Part shown: piece by piece, positions 9,790-21,391 of the stretch
Layout of the letters: each line of letters starts with the position of its first letter
Position numbering within the stretch: position 1 is the first letter of the stretch
From: Strigamia acuminata
Taxonomy: Eukaryota; Arthropoda; Chilopoda; Geophilomorpha; Linotaeniidae
Direction of reading: 5' to 3'
Length of the DNA stretch: 64,000 bases
NCBI GenBank assembly: GCA_949358305.1
Contig: OX442322.1
Coordinates: 6,758,001 to 6,822,000 of the forward strand
The notes under the pieces: model-generated
What the model was told of the DNA's origin: nothing
What the model saw: the letters and a program-made list of their open reading frames with translations, nothing else
Database searches by the model: none
Translations under genes and position numbers: made by a program

Positions 9790-12700
9790 AGAAGTAGCTA
9801 ATGCTACATCGGAGATTTTATTTATGGATATAGACACAACTTGTCTTGAAATAGCCACTAGTCATAGTGGTGGAGTAGATGAGAACTTGCAAGAAATGAC
9901 AGAACAATTAAAAAATCTGACATTATTTCCTCACAAGTGCTACACGAAGAAATTCTGTAGACTTCGCCGACTCAACAGAGTCATAGGTGGTAATAATTTG
10001 CACAATATTACTTTGGGTAATAATAAAGATGATCCTCGAATGAAGATCACAATTGGTGGGCTCACCTACAACGCGCTCATGGATACAGGAGCATCTCAAT
10101 GTTACATTGGAGAACAACTTTTGTCTGAAACTCAGGCTCTGCCGGAATTTTTGCAAGAGGCTCCCAGAAACATGTTGGTTAACGCTGTAGGCGTAGCACA
10201 CAAGCCTGTCGGACAAATAACTTTGTGCGTGCAATGGGCTGATGAATTTACACCAATGAATTTCATCGTTTTGGCAAAACGAGTTTGTGGCTTGATACTT
10301 GGTCACAATTTCATGCGCAGACAGAAAATTAGTCCGCATCCACATTTACAAGAGTTCTCTTGTGCAGATAAACCTAATTGGTCCGCCCCTTATGAGTCGG
10401 AAGAAGCCAATTTGGCCCTCGCCCCGTTAAATCGAATTACTTTCGATTATTTAGGACTGTCGTCCACTCTCAACTCAATTGAGTTAACAGACACTCCTGT
10501 GTTGACTTGGGATGAAAAATTAGTTGAGGAGAGCGACTGCACTCCGGAACAAAGACTAGCACTTCGCGAAGTGGTTAACTCGATACCGAATGTATTTCGT
10601 GATCAAGTTGGGTGCACTAACGTGACCCAACATCGTATTAAGTTCAAAGAAGGGCATTCATTGCCCAAAATGCAGTATAGAATGTATAACCCGGCCAAGA
10701 GAGCCATTATGACCAAACTAGCTGCAGAATTGGAACAGGATGGACTCATTGAAAAGGCCAAAGGGCCCTTCATAAGTCATCCCGTCATTGTTGCAAAGCC
10801 TGACGGCTCGTATAGGATGTGCATCGACTACCGGTGGCTGAATGCCATCACCGAAGTCGAAGTAATACAGATGCCAAGTATTGACCTTTTATTGCATAAT
10901 GCTGGTCCGGCAAAGTATTTTACGTCCATTGACCTTGTCAAAGGTTACTATCAGGTCGAAATGTGTGAGGAAGATCGTCCAAAAACGGCGTTTTATACGC
11001 CAAACGGCCCTTATCAATTTGTGCGAATGCCGTTCGGTCTTTGCAATGCGCCTTGTACTTTCCAGCGTCTGATGGAAGGCATTTTAGGCTCAGCTTTACA
11101 GGACTACGCGTTAGTCTATTTGGATGACGTAATTGTATATTCAGATAATTGGGATGATCATCTCAAACACGTTCGAGATGTTCTAGAAAGGCTTAACCAA
11201 GCCAACATGACAATAAATAAAGCAAAATCTCGTTTTGGGCGTACAGAATTAAAATTCTTGGGCCACTGGATTAAACCCGAAGGTCTCTTCGGTGATCCCG
11301 ATAAAATATCGGCGATTATGAAATTTCCCACCCCCACGTGTGCTAAAGACATTCAGCGCTTTCACGGCATGACTAACTTCTTCAGGAAGTTTGTTCCAAA
11401 TCACGGAACTATTGCCGCACCATACACACGTATGATGAATGAGAAAACTCCATTTGAATGGGGAGATGAGCAGACAGAAGCTTTTAATAAAATTAAAGAG
11501 CTACTTTGTGGTGACAATTGTCTACACAAACCAGATATGACTTTGCCATTTGTTGTCATGACTGACGCTTCACATGAAGGCTTAGGAGCTGTCCTTTGCC
11601 AAGACGTCGATATATTCGATGAAAAGAAGCAGAAAAACATTTCTGTACCCAGACCCGTTGCTTACACAAGCAGAGTTTTACGTGGAGCGGAGAAGCGTTA
11701 TACAACGCCCGAACTTGAATGTCTCGCAGTCGTGTGGGCTATCGATCGATTTAAACCATATCTCGAATATGGTACGTTCACTTTAGAGTGAGATGCTGAA
11801 GCACTGAAATGGTTGATGCGAACGCCTGAACCATCTGGGAAACTTGGCCGATGGGCCTTAAGAATCCAATGTGGAAATTTTAAAATTGTTTTTCGGAAAG
11901 GTGCTGCTAACCAAGTTGCAGATGCACTTTCTAGAGCTCCACTAACAGAGGAAGACATTCCTCTTCGTGATCATGTGGAACCTGTCGAAATTAAACAATA
12001 CTGGCCTGAATGGGACGGAAATCCTTCTGTTTCATTAAATCGTGCCCCAGAAAAAAGAGAATTTTTGGCCAGTATACGTTCCTATTTTTCAGAAAATTCT
12101 AAAGAATGTTCTGAAGAAAGGGAGGGGGAGGAAGTACAAGAAACCTTGTACAGTGCGTTGACTGAAGTACTTAAAGAAGTCCCCCCTACAAGGAGAGAAA
12201 TAATAGATGCTCAGTTACTAGATACTGAATGCAAACGCATTCGAGAATATTTATTGAATGACAAGGTTGTTGGGATACCACAATCTGAAATAAAAGAATG
12301 GAAAAACAAAGTCAAAAACTATTGTTTAGACAAAAAAGAAGTTGATGGTGATCAAATGATCATCTATTTTAACCCTTCGTTCGAAGAGGAATTAAACGAT
12401 TCGGGAAATGGCTTTAAAGCCGTTGTACCCAGTGCACTCGTAAAGCGAGTACTCTTCGCTTGTCATGGCCACCCCCTAAGCGGTCACGCTGGGATGAGTA
12501 AGACGCTTGAGAAAACACGTTTAATATATTTCTGGCCGGGTATGAGTAGAAGTGTCAGGAACTACGTTAAAAGCTGCACGCACTGCGCTCAGTACAAGCC
12601 TATTCAACAGAAAAGGCACGCAGCTCCTTACACGCCCCACAACATGACCAATCCTTGGGAATGTATCAACATGGACTTGATGGGCCCAAAACCCGCGGGA

Positions 12701-13106
12701 AGGTCCCAAAACCAGTATATTTTTGTCATTATTGACAATTGTACCAAGTTCGTTGAAATTAAGGCTTTGACCAAAGCCACGAGCGCTAACTGCGTTCAAG
12801 AATTAAGATCTGTTACAAACAGATGGGGACACCCCAAAAAGATTGTGAGCGATAACGGAAAACAATTTGTTTCCGATATTTACAATGAGTATTGCGAAAT
12901 GTACAACATTCGCCCGTCTCATACGAGCACGTATCATGCCCAGGCGAACCCGACAGAGCGAGCCAATAGAGATATAAAGACGATGCTGGCCCTGTACACG
13001 GATGTGCACACGCAATGGCCACGTTATTTAGACGAATTCGCGTTCGCGATGAGAAATAATGTCTCAGCGGCAACGGGCTCAAGCCCGATGTTACTGAACA
13101 CGGGAC
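9759..13106 (+). pseudogene. pol: Gypsy-B pol, 5' part (protease, RT, RNase H, most of integrase), one in-frame TGA, split by Copia-A
   Basis: The -1 frame is open from the slippery site; its first ATG is 9824. Protease has ALMDTGASQCYIG (nucleotides about 10074-10112). RT has YRMCIDYRWLNA and the catalytic YLDDV near 11117-11134. RNase H has the TDASHEGLGAVL motif near 11560. A TGA at 11789-11791 interrupts the RNase H block (after GTFTLE, before DAEALKWL), where a Ser codon TCA would differ by one base. The same frame continues with the integrase zinc-binding HHCC region (about 12455-12590) and the core: D in INMDLMG, D in VSDNGKQF, E in PTERANRDI. At 13106 Copia-A interrupts it, and the frame resumes at 20099. 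Confidence 0.9.
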
Positions 13107-13584
13107 TGTTGGGTTGCAAACCCATTTTGAAGTGCTTAAATATTTGTTCCTGTGTTACGTGTTTTATTGGTTACACAATTTCCGAGTATGTGTAACAAGT
13201 GTGTTGTAAATTAATGTCCCGATCCAGTGTTCAACCGATAATGATTTTTATCAATGCTTGTTATGTACCGCGGTTGAATATTCTCTCCTTTACAGCACAC
13301 GTCCCTGATGTCGTCTGCTTGAAAAAGCGATTTGTGTTTTATCCTTTTTCCTTGGTTTATCGATTATTAATGTCGGTGTTTTTTACTTGCGATTGTAAAG
13401 GACAAATCATTGGAAACTTGACAATGATTTATCCTATGTTGTTAGAGAGTGCAAATAGCCTCTAACCGTGTATCCCCTGATATTCTCACGAATTAAAGAT
13501 GGCGCACGCATGTCGGTTTCGCGCACCGTTTCAACTGATGTTTCTTTTGATTTCGTTTGCAGAATTGCCGGGAATAACCCCACA
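13107..13584 (+). repeat. Copia-A 5' LTR
   Basis: 478 bp, TGTTGGG to CCCCACA. Contains the hairpin-forming pair GGACAAATCATTGG / CAATGATTTATCC, which has a counterpart in the LTR of element N, and AGATGGCGC at 13497-13505. Confidence 0.96.
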
Positions 13585-13586
13585 AG

Positions 13587-13597
13587 TGGTAGCAGAG
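13587..13597 (+). promoter_or_regulatory. Copia-A primer-binding site
   Basis: TGGTAGCAGAG two bases after the LTR is complementary to the 3' end of initiator tRNA-Met (CTCTGCTACCA). Confidence 0.85.
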
Positions 13598-14770
13598 GCT
13601 GTGCGACGATAAGGCCAGCAGTTTTTGGGAGTTTTCCGGAACATTTCGAGACGAAACGAGTGCAGGACGTCGGCCGAGGTCGTTGCAGACACGAATCGCC
13701 GGCGACGTGCGAAATAACTTCGCCAACTTTTTCAAATCGTCGGGATTGTGTGTGCGGACAGTACAACGGACTATTACGACAGTAAGCAGTGTCGAAATAT
13801 TTATTTTCAGTGCGAAATAAGCACTTTTCCACGCCGTTACGAAGCAAATTTTCTTCGGCGGCCATTTTGGATTCGGCAGTGCAGCCGACGTAGCAACGAC
13901 GTGTTTTCGGGCCGATACACGCCTAGACGCCAGCTTTTTGCCGAGACGACGATTATTCTCGCCGAAACAACGAGAATCAACGTCGATACGACGCATTTTC
14001 GCCCCGAATCAGGCGAAAATTACCGAAAACGATCGGAAATCAGCAGTGGATCGCCGGTGGAGAACAAATCCTCACCAGCGGCCATTTTTGTTTGGATTTT
14101 CATCGCCGTCGACGGTGGAAACCAATTTCGAGTGTCTCTGTACGCATAAGTCTGCGTACACGACAATATTTGACCGGAAAAGCCGTGTTTTGCACCCCGG
14201 AGTGCTACACGAAGGCGCGGACGGGCGCGACGACGATTTTGGATCGTTTTTCCCCGCTTTGCACGGATGTGTGCGAGCGGTAGCGCGTCAGCCCCATTTC
14301 CGCGCACCGATAACGTCTAAACAACGTTCTACGCTGGACGGAAGCGATTGCGACGATCGGATCCCGCAATCCGCCCATCTTAACAACGCAAAAGTGTATT
14401 TACCATTTTGTCGTGAAACTTTGTTAATTTTAAGTTTTTGTTTTTGGTCCCCTCTTAGTATCGGTGCCACCCTACGTCCAGTCGGGCACGTGGCACTGTA
14501 TTCTTGTCTGGGCTTGTTCACGGCCACCCAACCGATCCCGCGACCCTAGGAGGTCGGACGGAAGAGTTGGGGAACGACCAGTCAAGGTTTGATCGCCGCT
14601 CTTATAGCGGTTTGCCCACGGGTGGAATTGTTTTTTCGCCTTCATTTTTGGTGGGTGACAAGTGTGCACTGTGTGATTTGATTCTAGTGAAGTGTTTTGT
14701 GCGGAATAATTTCCGAATTTAGTGATTTTTTCGTGCATCCTTCATTATTATTGTGCATTGTGTCGTCGTG
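13598..14770 (+). other. Copia-A leader (noncoding)
   Basis: About 1.2 kb, CG-rich for this window. No coherent long ORF in frame with gag-pol. The segment near 14408 (TTGTCGTGAAACTTTGTTAA) and the block to about 14660 have close counterparts in the N leader (about 38555-38810), which shows common ancestry. Confidence 0.7.
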
Positions 14771-17700
14771 ATGTCAAAACACGACGACTATAAGGATATT
14801 AAAAAACTCGACGGTACGAACTATGCTACGTGGTCGGTGCAGGTTCAGCTGCTCCTCAAATACAACGGTGTTTGGGGCCACGTGGATGGTACGGAGAAAG
14901 AACCGCCTGACACCGCCACAGCAAAGGAGAAAAGGGACTTCAAAGTCCGAGAGGACAAAGCCATGTCAACCCTTTGCATGAGTTGCGCGGAACCTCAGCA
15001 AGTCATTGCCGTCTCTTGTCCCACTGCTGCAAAAGTCTGGGAAGCGTTAAAAGACGCTTATCAACCGACGACGAGGGCACGCCGCGCTCGACTGCGCCGT
15101 GACTTTTTGAACATGAAAATGTTAGAAGGCGAGGAAATGCTCGTTTTCACGGGGCGAGTCGATCGGAAGGTCACGGAATTAAAAGACGTGAAAATCGACG
15201 TCTCCGACGAGTTCCACGCTTTCCAGTATTTGGACCACTTACCCCCACAATATGAGAACATTAAACAGACAGCGTATCATTGGGAAGATGCTGAGTTCAC
15301 GGCTAAAAACGTGAAAGAGAGGTTGCTTGGCGAATACAATCGCCTTTACGAATCAAGCAACGAATTCGGTGTCCTAACTCAACAAATGGACAATACTGCA
15401 TTGTTTGCCAAGCAAAAATGGAAACCACGTGGGAAACCTTCAACAGCTACTGGGCCCTCACGGGGCACTTGTTTTAATTGTGGAGGGACGGGTCACTTCG
15501 CTAGAGAGTGCCCGTCGCCTCCAAAACAGCAAGGAGCTTTTGGGACTTTTCCTGCCGCTGCTGGTTCGCCGGCCCAATTAAATCGAGGAAGTGGACGTGG
15601 CAGGGGCCGTGGAAAAGGGCAACAGAGAGCAAATCTCACACAGCTGGACCCGTATGCGGATGAGCCCCACACTTTATACTCGGCAGTATTGGAGGAAAAA
15701 CCTGCACAGCCATTATCCCTTGTGTCGCACGGCAATTGTGATTCTCAATGGTACGTGGACACAGGGGCGACCGACCATTTCTCTTTCAACCGGAGTTGGT
15801 TCTCGGACTTTAGACCGCTGTCTAACTTCAGCGTACAACAAGGTGAAGGCAAATCGAAAATCGAAGGAGTCGGCAATGTTGTCATCACCACGCTTTATGG
15901 AACCCGACATAGGGACATTACTTTGAAGAATGTTTTCTTCGCACCCAATTTTCGGAAGAATCTCATCTCACTTGGACGCACCGATGAGGCTGGGATGTGC
16001 ACATTTGTCAAAAATGGGGAAATGTTTATTTATAAAGATAAGATCGAGGAACCATCGATTACGGCAGTTCGAACTTCGAATAGATTGTATAAAGTTAACT
16101 GTCGTATCGAGGTTGGGAATGTAAACACAGCTGCATTAACTGCGCAACAGAATGCGGCTGCTGTCCTCGACTTGATCAAATCATCTGTAAAGGATGAAAG
16201 ATTTGTGCAACCGTTACTAACCATTTTAGACTATAAGAACGCATTACTAAAAAGTTTGAGTAAGTCGGATAAAGGGACGTCCGCAGCTAATTTGAGTGCG
16301 CAAGTGAGCGAGAAAACGTCAGCGCCTGCGGCGATTAATTTGCCGAAAGCGGGGAATGAGGTTCAGACACCTCCTGTGAATATTCCCCAAGCTAATGCGA
16401 CAGCGAAAGCTAACGGCGGAAACGCCGATGATGTGAAAGTTAGAAACCAGGAGCGGCCCCAAACCATGGACACATGGCATTCGAGGATGGGCCATCTCAA
16501 TGCTAAAGGCATTTCAAAATTAGAAAAGTCTGATGACGTATTTGGAATTAACCTGTCCACTAAGGAATTGTCTACCTGTGACGCATGTGCAACCGCCAAA
16601 AGCACGAGAGCAAGCTTTCCCCCTATAGTTGCGATTTCAACCAAAGGGATTTTAGACATTGTACACATGGATGTCTGGGGGAAATCACAGGGTCCTTCCT
16701 TAGGTGGGGCTAATTACTATTTTATTCTCGTGGACGACTATTCACGGTATATGTGGATAATTATGATGAAAACCAAAGGGGAGGTTTTGGGTCATTTCAA
16801 ACGATGGCTAACTGAAGTGGAAAGAACGACTTCTAAGAAAGTCAAATGTATTAAGACTGATAATGGCGGGGAATTTATTTCTCGGGATTGGGACACTTAC
16901 GCTTCCAAGATAGGATTAAAATGCATTCGAACAAATGCATATTCTCCGGAAATGAATTCCGTGGCTGAAAGGGCCAACCGTACAATTATTAGCGGGGTGA
17001 GGGCTTTGATGCTCGAGAACAGTTTCCCCTATCCCCTTTGGGCTGAATTGGCGACTTCCATCGTCTACTTAAAGAATAGGTTTCCTCACCAGGGGATTGA
17101 AGGCAAAACACCTTACTCGATATTTTTCAATAAGAAACTATCTTTACGACACATTAAATGCATTGGGTCGAAGACTTTTGTTCATGTTCCATCCCAGACT
17201 CGCAAAAGCAAATTGGAGGGTAGGGCATGGGCAGGAGCATTGGTTGGCTATGCCATCTCCACTAGGGGCTATAGGATCTGGGACCCTAAAACAAATCAAG
17301 TTTTTGCGTCAAAACACGTGCGGATCTTCGAGGACTCGTATTGGTACGAGATTGGGAAGAGATTACAGACTCCAGTTCGACAACCTCAAGGGGGATCCGA
17401 AGAATTTAAGAGTTTTGGCTACTCTTCCTCCGACACCGAGGAAGATGACGATGATTCCGTTGTCCCTGTTGGACAGCCACCACCCTTTATGCCACCTCCT
17501 ATCCCACCGCCCATTCCGCCCCCTATTCCACCTAGAACCCCAGGACCTGCTTTGAGACCAAATGTGCAGCGGACAATTGAGTTGCCTGCAATTGGAGTTG
17601 ATCCTATTGGGGATGATGAGGAAATTGGTGGGGCGCAGGGTATTGATGGAGATAATCCAGTTGAAGAAATTGGTGGGGCGAAGGGGGATGATGAAAATTT

Positions 17701-19597
17701 CTTAAACGTTTATCCTGACGACGATGAGGATCCAGATCTGGCACCCCCTCCTGGGGTACAAACTCGTCGTGGTTCGGGTAAAAAGGGAAAGGTGAAAGAG
17801 AAAGAAACCCCAGACCCAATGTTATTGCCGCTGGATATGACGAAATGGAGGAGAATCCAGTCTGTCCGGAAAGCCGGGGCAACGGCTGGAAAAGTTGACG
17901 TTGTTTATTTCTCGCCCAATGATGACAAACTTAGAAGTCGAACTGATGTTGCACGGTGGTGCGATGGAGAAGGTTACGCATACGATCCGAACCTTTTCGA
18001 CTTCAAAACGTTAGAAGGGGAGGAACCCTTACCTTTTGCGGGGTTTTGTGCAATTGAGCCCGACACCTACGAGGAGGCGATCGAGGGCATTAACAAACCC
18101 TACTGGGAAGGGGCGATGAAGGACGAGATTGACATTTTTGATGAACGAGAAGTCTATCGTGAAATTGACAAGCCTAAAGACGTACAGCTTTTGGGGACAA
18201 AATGGATATATAAGATGAAACGCGATCACACCGGAGCAATTCAACGCTACCGGGCCCGATTGGTGGCCCAAGGGTTTAAACAGAGGCCTGGAATTGACTT
18301 TACGGAGGTATTTTCCCCCGTTGTCAATTTCGTCCTCGTTATCGTGTTCTTCTGCACTCTGGTAGTGCTTAAGGGCTGGCGTGACGTGCACATCGATATT
18401 AAGGCCGCCTACCTCTATGGCGACCTCGATACAGTGCAATATTGTGAAGTCCCCAAGGGTTACAGGACAGCGAAAAACCGACATAAGTGTTGGATGCTGC
18501 TGAAGGCCTTATATGGCCTTCATCAGAGCGGACGAATGTGGTACCAAGCGCTCCACGATTGTCTGCTCCAATTGGGATTTGAGCCAATGCTAGGACTGAA
18601 CTGTGTCTATTCTCTGGACAACGAAGCAGTAATCATTTTCTACGTCGACGATATCGTACTCTTTTCAAGAGACGATTACGTCGAAAAATGCGTCCTGAAA
18701 TGGATTCGCGGTTTCTTCGACATTGTTGATTTGGGTCCGGTGACCCTATTGTTGGGCATCGAATTCGACAGATCCGGGGGGCGAATCCGTATTCACCAGA
18801 GAAAGTACATAGAAAAGCTGTGTAAGATGTATGGAGTGGATCCGTGTCACCGTGTGCGAGTGCCAGTGACCCCTGGCACAATGATCCAGCAAGTTAAAGA
18901 GGGTGAACGGGTGAACACGGTATTTCCGTACAGGAACTTGGTCGGGAGTCTCCTTTTTATTGCGAGCAGGACTAGGCCTGATATCCTCTTTTCGGTTATA
19001 GTCCTCTCGCAATACAATGAAAAACATTCGGCGCGTCATGTTGGAATGCTGATGCAGGTATTGCGATATTTAGGGAACACACCAAACTATGCCATCGATT
19101 TATCGAATTGCAGGAATGATTCCCTTACTGTCTACACTGACGCGTCTTTCGCCCTAGACCAAGACAAGAGAAGAAGCTTTGGGGGCCATATAGTGTACCT
19201 AGGGGGGGTTCCAATCTCATGGAACTGCCATAAGCAGACAATGACCTCCCTGTCGATCATGGAGAGTGAATTTCTGGCCGTGGTCGATGGGGTGAAGGAT
19301 ATTATATGGCTTCACCGACTGTACGACGCAGACATTATGTTTTGTGTCGAACGCGCAACCCCGTGCGTATATGCCGACAGTATGCCGGCGATTCAGTATA
19401 CGAAAAATAGAATAGAAAACCGCGCTAATAAACATATAGATGTCAAACTGCATTTCGTCCGTGACTGGTTCGAAAAAGGAACGTTTTCTATTAGACACAT
19501 TGCCGGGGTTCTGAACGTGGCAGATATTTTAACCAAATGGTTAGCGAAACCAAGGTTAAACACTCTTTGCGAACACATTTTTGTTATGGACAAATAG
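14771..19597 (+). CDS. gag-pol: Copia-A gag-pol polyprotein, intact
   Basis: 1608 residues in one frame. I chose ATG 14771 (MSKHDDYK); an in-frame GTG upstream is unlikely. Order: UBN2/copia-type gag (about 1-200, LDGTNYATWSVQVQ), CCHC knuckle CFNCGGTGHFAREC (about 235), protease WYVDTGATDHF (about 325), GAG-pre-integrase with CDACATAK, integrase core with all three acids (HMDVWG, TDNGGEF, ERANRTI, about 630-740), an acidic and Pro-rich linker, RT with FYVDDIVLFS (about 1290), and RNase H with DASFALDQDKRR and HIDVKLHFVRDW at the C-terminus. PR-IN-RT-RH is the Ty1/Copia order. All motifs are present and there is no internal stop. It could supply RT and integrase to the related non-autonomous elements N and T. 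Confidence 0.95.
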   Translation: MSKHDDYKDIKKLDGTNYATWSVQVQLLLKYNGVWGHVDGTEKEPPDTATAKEKRDFKVREDKAMSTLCMSCAEPQQVIAVSCPTAAKVWEALKDAYQPTTRARRARLRRDFLNMKMLEGEEMLVFTGRVDRKVTELKDVKIDVSDEFHAFQYLDHLPPQYENIKQTAYHWEDAEFTAKNVKERLLGEYNRLYESSNEFGVLTQQMDNTALFAKQKWKPRGKPSTATGPSRGTCFNCGGTGHFARECPSPPKQQGAFGTFPAAAGSPAQLNRGSGRGRGRGKGQQRANLTQLDPYADEPHTLYSAVLEEKPAQPLSLVSHGNCDSQWYVDTGATDHFSFNRSWFSDFRPLSNFSVQQGEGKSKIEGVGNVVITTLYGTRHRDITLKNVFFAPNFRKNLISLGRTDEAGMCTFVKNGEMFIYKDKIEEPSITAVRTSNRLYKVNCRIEVGNVNTAALTAQQNAAAVLDLIKSSVKDERFVQPLLTILDYKNALLKSLSKSDKGTSAANLSAQVSEKTSAPAAINLPKAGNEVQTPPVNIPQANATAKANGGNADDVKVRNQERPQTMDTWHSRMGHLNAKGISKLEKSDDVFGINLSTKELSTCDACATAKSTRASFPPIVAISTKGILDIVHMDVWGKSQGPSLGGANYYFILVDDYSRYMWIIMMKTKGEVLGHFKRWLTEVERTTSKKVKCIKTDNGGEFISRDWDTYASKIGLKCIRTNAYSPEMNSVAERANRTIISGVRALMLENSFPYPLWAELATSIVYLKNRFPHQGIEGKTPYSIFFNKKLSLRHIKCIGSKTFVHVPSQTRKSKLEGRAWAGALVGYAISTRGYRIWDPKTNQVFASKHVRIFEDSYWYEIGKRLQTPVRQPQGGSEEFKSFGYSSSDTEEDDDDSVVPVGQPPPFMPPPIPPPIPPPIPPRTPGPALRPNVQRTIELPAIGVDPIGDDEEIGGAQGIDGDNPVEEIGGAKGDDENFLNVYPDDDEDPDLAPPPGVQTRRGSGKKGKVKEKETPDPMLLPLDMTKWRRIQSVRKAGATAGKVDVVYFSPNDDKLRSRTDVARWCDGEGYAYDPNLFDFKTLEGEEPLPFAGFCAIEPDTYEEAIEGINKPYWEGAMKDEIDIFDEREVYREIDKPKDVQLLGTKWIYKMKRDHTGAIQRYRARLVAQGFKQRPGIDFTEVFSPVVNFVLVIVFFCTLVVLKGWRDVHIDIKAAYLYGDLDTVQYCEVPKGYRTAKNRHKCWMLLKALYGLHQSGRMWYQALHDCLLQLGFEPMLGLNCVYSLDNEAVIIFYVDDIVLFSRDDYVEKCVLKWIRGFFDIVDLGPVTLLLGIEFDRSGGRIRIHQRKYIEKLCKMYGVDPCHRVRVPVTPGTMIQQVKEGERVNTVFPYRNLVGSLLFIASRTRPDILFSVIVLSQYNEKHSARHVGMLMQVLRYLGNTPNYAIDLSNCRNDSLTVYTDASFALDQDKRRSFGGHIVYLGGVPISWNCHKQTMTSLSIMESEFLAVVDGVKDIIWLHRLYDADIMFCVERATPCVYADSMPAIQYTKNRIENRANKHIDVKLHFVRDWFEKGTFSIRHIAGVLNVADILTKWLAKPRLNTLCEHIFVMDK

Positions 19598-19604
19598 TTT
19601 AAGC

Positions 19605-19615
19605 AAAGGGGGATT
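19605..19615 (+). promoter_or_regulatory. Copia-A polypurine tract
   Basis: AAAGGGGGATT directly abuts the 3' LTR, as required for plus-strand priming. Confidence 0.85.
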
Positions 19616-20093
19616 TGTTGGGTTGCAAACCCATTTTGAAGTGCTTAAATATTTGTTCCTGTGTTACGTGTTTTATTGGTTACACAATTTCCGAGTATGT
19701 GTAACAAGTGTGTTGTAAATTAATGTCCCGATCCAGTGTTCAACCGATAATGATTTTTATCAATGCTTGTTATGTACCGCGGTTGAATATTCTCTCCTTT
19801 ACAGCACACGTCCCTGATGTCGTCTGCTTGAAAAAGCGATTTGTGTTTTATCCTTTTTCCTTGGTTTATCGATTATTAATGTCGGTGTTTTTTACTTGCG
19901 ATTGTAAAGGACAAATCATTGGAAACTTGACAATGATTTATCCTATGTTGTTAGAGAGTGCAAATAGCCTCTAACCGTGTATCCCCTGATATTCTCACGA
20001 ATTAAAGATGGCGCACGCATGTCGGTTTCGCGCACCGTTTCAACTGATGTTTCTTTTGATTTCGTTTGCAGAATTGCCGGGAATAACCCCACA
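19616..20093 (+). repeat. Copia-A 3' LTR
   Basis: 478 bp, identical by eye to 13107-13584. Followed by the second GGGAC duplication. Confidence 0.96.
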
Positions 20094-20098
20094 GGGAC

Positions 20099-20946
20099 GA
20101 ATCGTAACATTACCTTTCGACCCAAGGATTATTAAACATGCCAATCCATTTGACAAAGAAAATCCAGAAAAATATGTTAGAGTACTATTGGATGTATTGC
20201 GCAGATCGCATCAAGAGATGCATCGTAGAATTCAATTGAATTTTGAGCGGCATAGAAAAATACACGAACAAAAGTTCGTAATTACGGAGTTCGAAGTTGG
20301 AGATTTAGTTTGGAAACAAACTCACATTCTCTCGTGCGCAGATAAAAATATTTCTGCTGGTTTCGCGGAGAAGAGAGATGGTCCGTGGGAGATTACTAAA
20401 GTACTTCCAGGCGGAGCGTATAAATTACGCAAATTATCTGATGGTTCGATCGAAAAATCAGTGAACATTAAAGCGTTGTACCCCTATACGCCCTCATACC
20501 CAATTGAGACTTGGAAAGTAGGACAAAAGTCCGCCTCTTACTCGCCTCAAGAAAATACTAAATGGATGGATGAAAGTAACCAACTTCCGGATGCTGAAGA
20601 AATGGAATTAATTCCTGAAACTTCTTCAGAAATTCCAATGGAATTATCCGACTCAACTTCGGTGCAAATTGACAAATCTGCGCCCATTAAGTCTAAACAT
20701 AGACATAGACAACGATTAACTGCTATAGAAAAGAAAGCGGCGTTGAAAAGAGGTGAAACTCCAAAGAAACCATCTCGAAAACCCCGCAAACCCCAACCGG
20801 TAGTTCCGCGAACTAGCCTTCGTCCTCGACGAGAGCGAAGGCCGAATCCTAAATATGCAGATGAAAATTTCGTGCGAAACATCACTGCAGTATTTAAAAA
20901 ACCATACCAACAACGAGGAAAAGCCTCAAAGTTCTGTTGGAATTGA
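20099..20946 (+). pseudogene. pol: Gypsy-B pol, 3' part (integrase C-terminus)
   Basis: Directly continues the pol frame broken at 13106 once one GGGAC copy is discounted. It holds the end of the integrase. A GPY/F-like segment (DGPWEITKVLPGGAYKLRK, about residues 130-150 of this part) is followed by a strongly basic tail of about 100 residues (KSKHRHRQRL, KKPSRKPRKPQ, RPRRERRPN). It ends at TAA 20944-20946. The basic tail suggests nucleic-acid or chromatin binding, typical of Gypsy integrase C-termini. Confidence 0.88.
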
Positions 20947-21292
20947 TAAGTTTTATTTAAAACTTGGAGACAGTAATTATTTTACATGTCTAACAGGTGT
21001 AGTGATTGAAAATCTCAACACCGAGGGACACTTTGATATGAAGAGTATCGAAATTTATATTAAAATATGAATTTGTTGCGATAAGTTAAAATATTCGATA
21101 GAATATTTTATTATTTGGTCATATTTGTATGTATTTTAATTAAAATACAGAGAATTACTTTGAAAAGTGATAATCTCGCCTCTTCACGAGGGTATGAGAC
21201 TTACGAGGTGTGATTAAACCTCGAACCCGACAATTAATAGGGAATAAAATTCCCAGGGTTCATTGCACACAAACACTTCGTAACACACGTGG
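20947..21292 (+). other. Gypsy-B pol-ORF3 intergenic region
   Basis: AT-rich noncoding sequence after the pol stop. It contains a hairpin near 21091 (AATATTCGATAGAATATT) and the inverted repeat GGGAATAAAATTCCC at about 21239. No ORF of note. The following bases look like a promoter. Confidence 0.5.
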
Positions 21293-21325
21293 ATATAAGT
21301 GACTTCGTCCCTTCGTCCCTCTTCA
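21293..21325 (+). promoter_or_regulatory. Candidate internal promoter for Gypsy-B ORF3
   Basis: ATATAAG (21293-21299) lies about 31 bases before a TTCACTT initiator-like site (A at 21325). Downstream to the candidate splice donor there is no ATG. The arrangement would let ORF3 be transcribed independently of the LTR. Inferred from consensus and spacing. Confidence 0.4.
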
Positions 21326-21391
21326 CTTTTCGACTCGAGATTTCAACGCTAATTCATTTAGTCGACTCAAGCAGGAAAACTAGCTTCAACC

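Larger units (their letters stand above)
13107..20093 (+). mobile_element. Copia-A, apparently intact Ty1/Copia retrotransposon
   Basis: A 6987 bp element with two 478 bp LTRs (TGTTGGG...CCCCACA) that I read as identical. It is flanked by the 5-base duplication GGGAC (13102-13106 and 20094-20098) inside Gypsy-B pol. PBS, leader, one uninterrupted gag-pol ORF and PPT are all present. Identical LTRs and an open ORF indicate a very recent and possibly still active insertion. Confidence 0.96.

Noticed and set aside
11789-11791. Selenocysteine at the pol TGA
   Set aside because: No reason for Sec in RNase H; a TCA-to-TGA change explains it.
13434-14549. Several 90-200 codon ORFs in the Copia-A LTR and leader
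   Set aside because: They lie on both strands in LTR and 5' leader, have no domains, and their composition follows the CG-rich leader. Not supported as genes.
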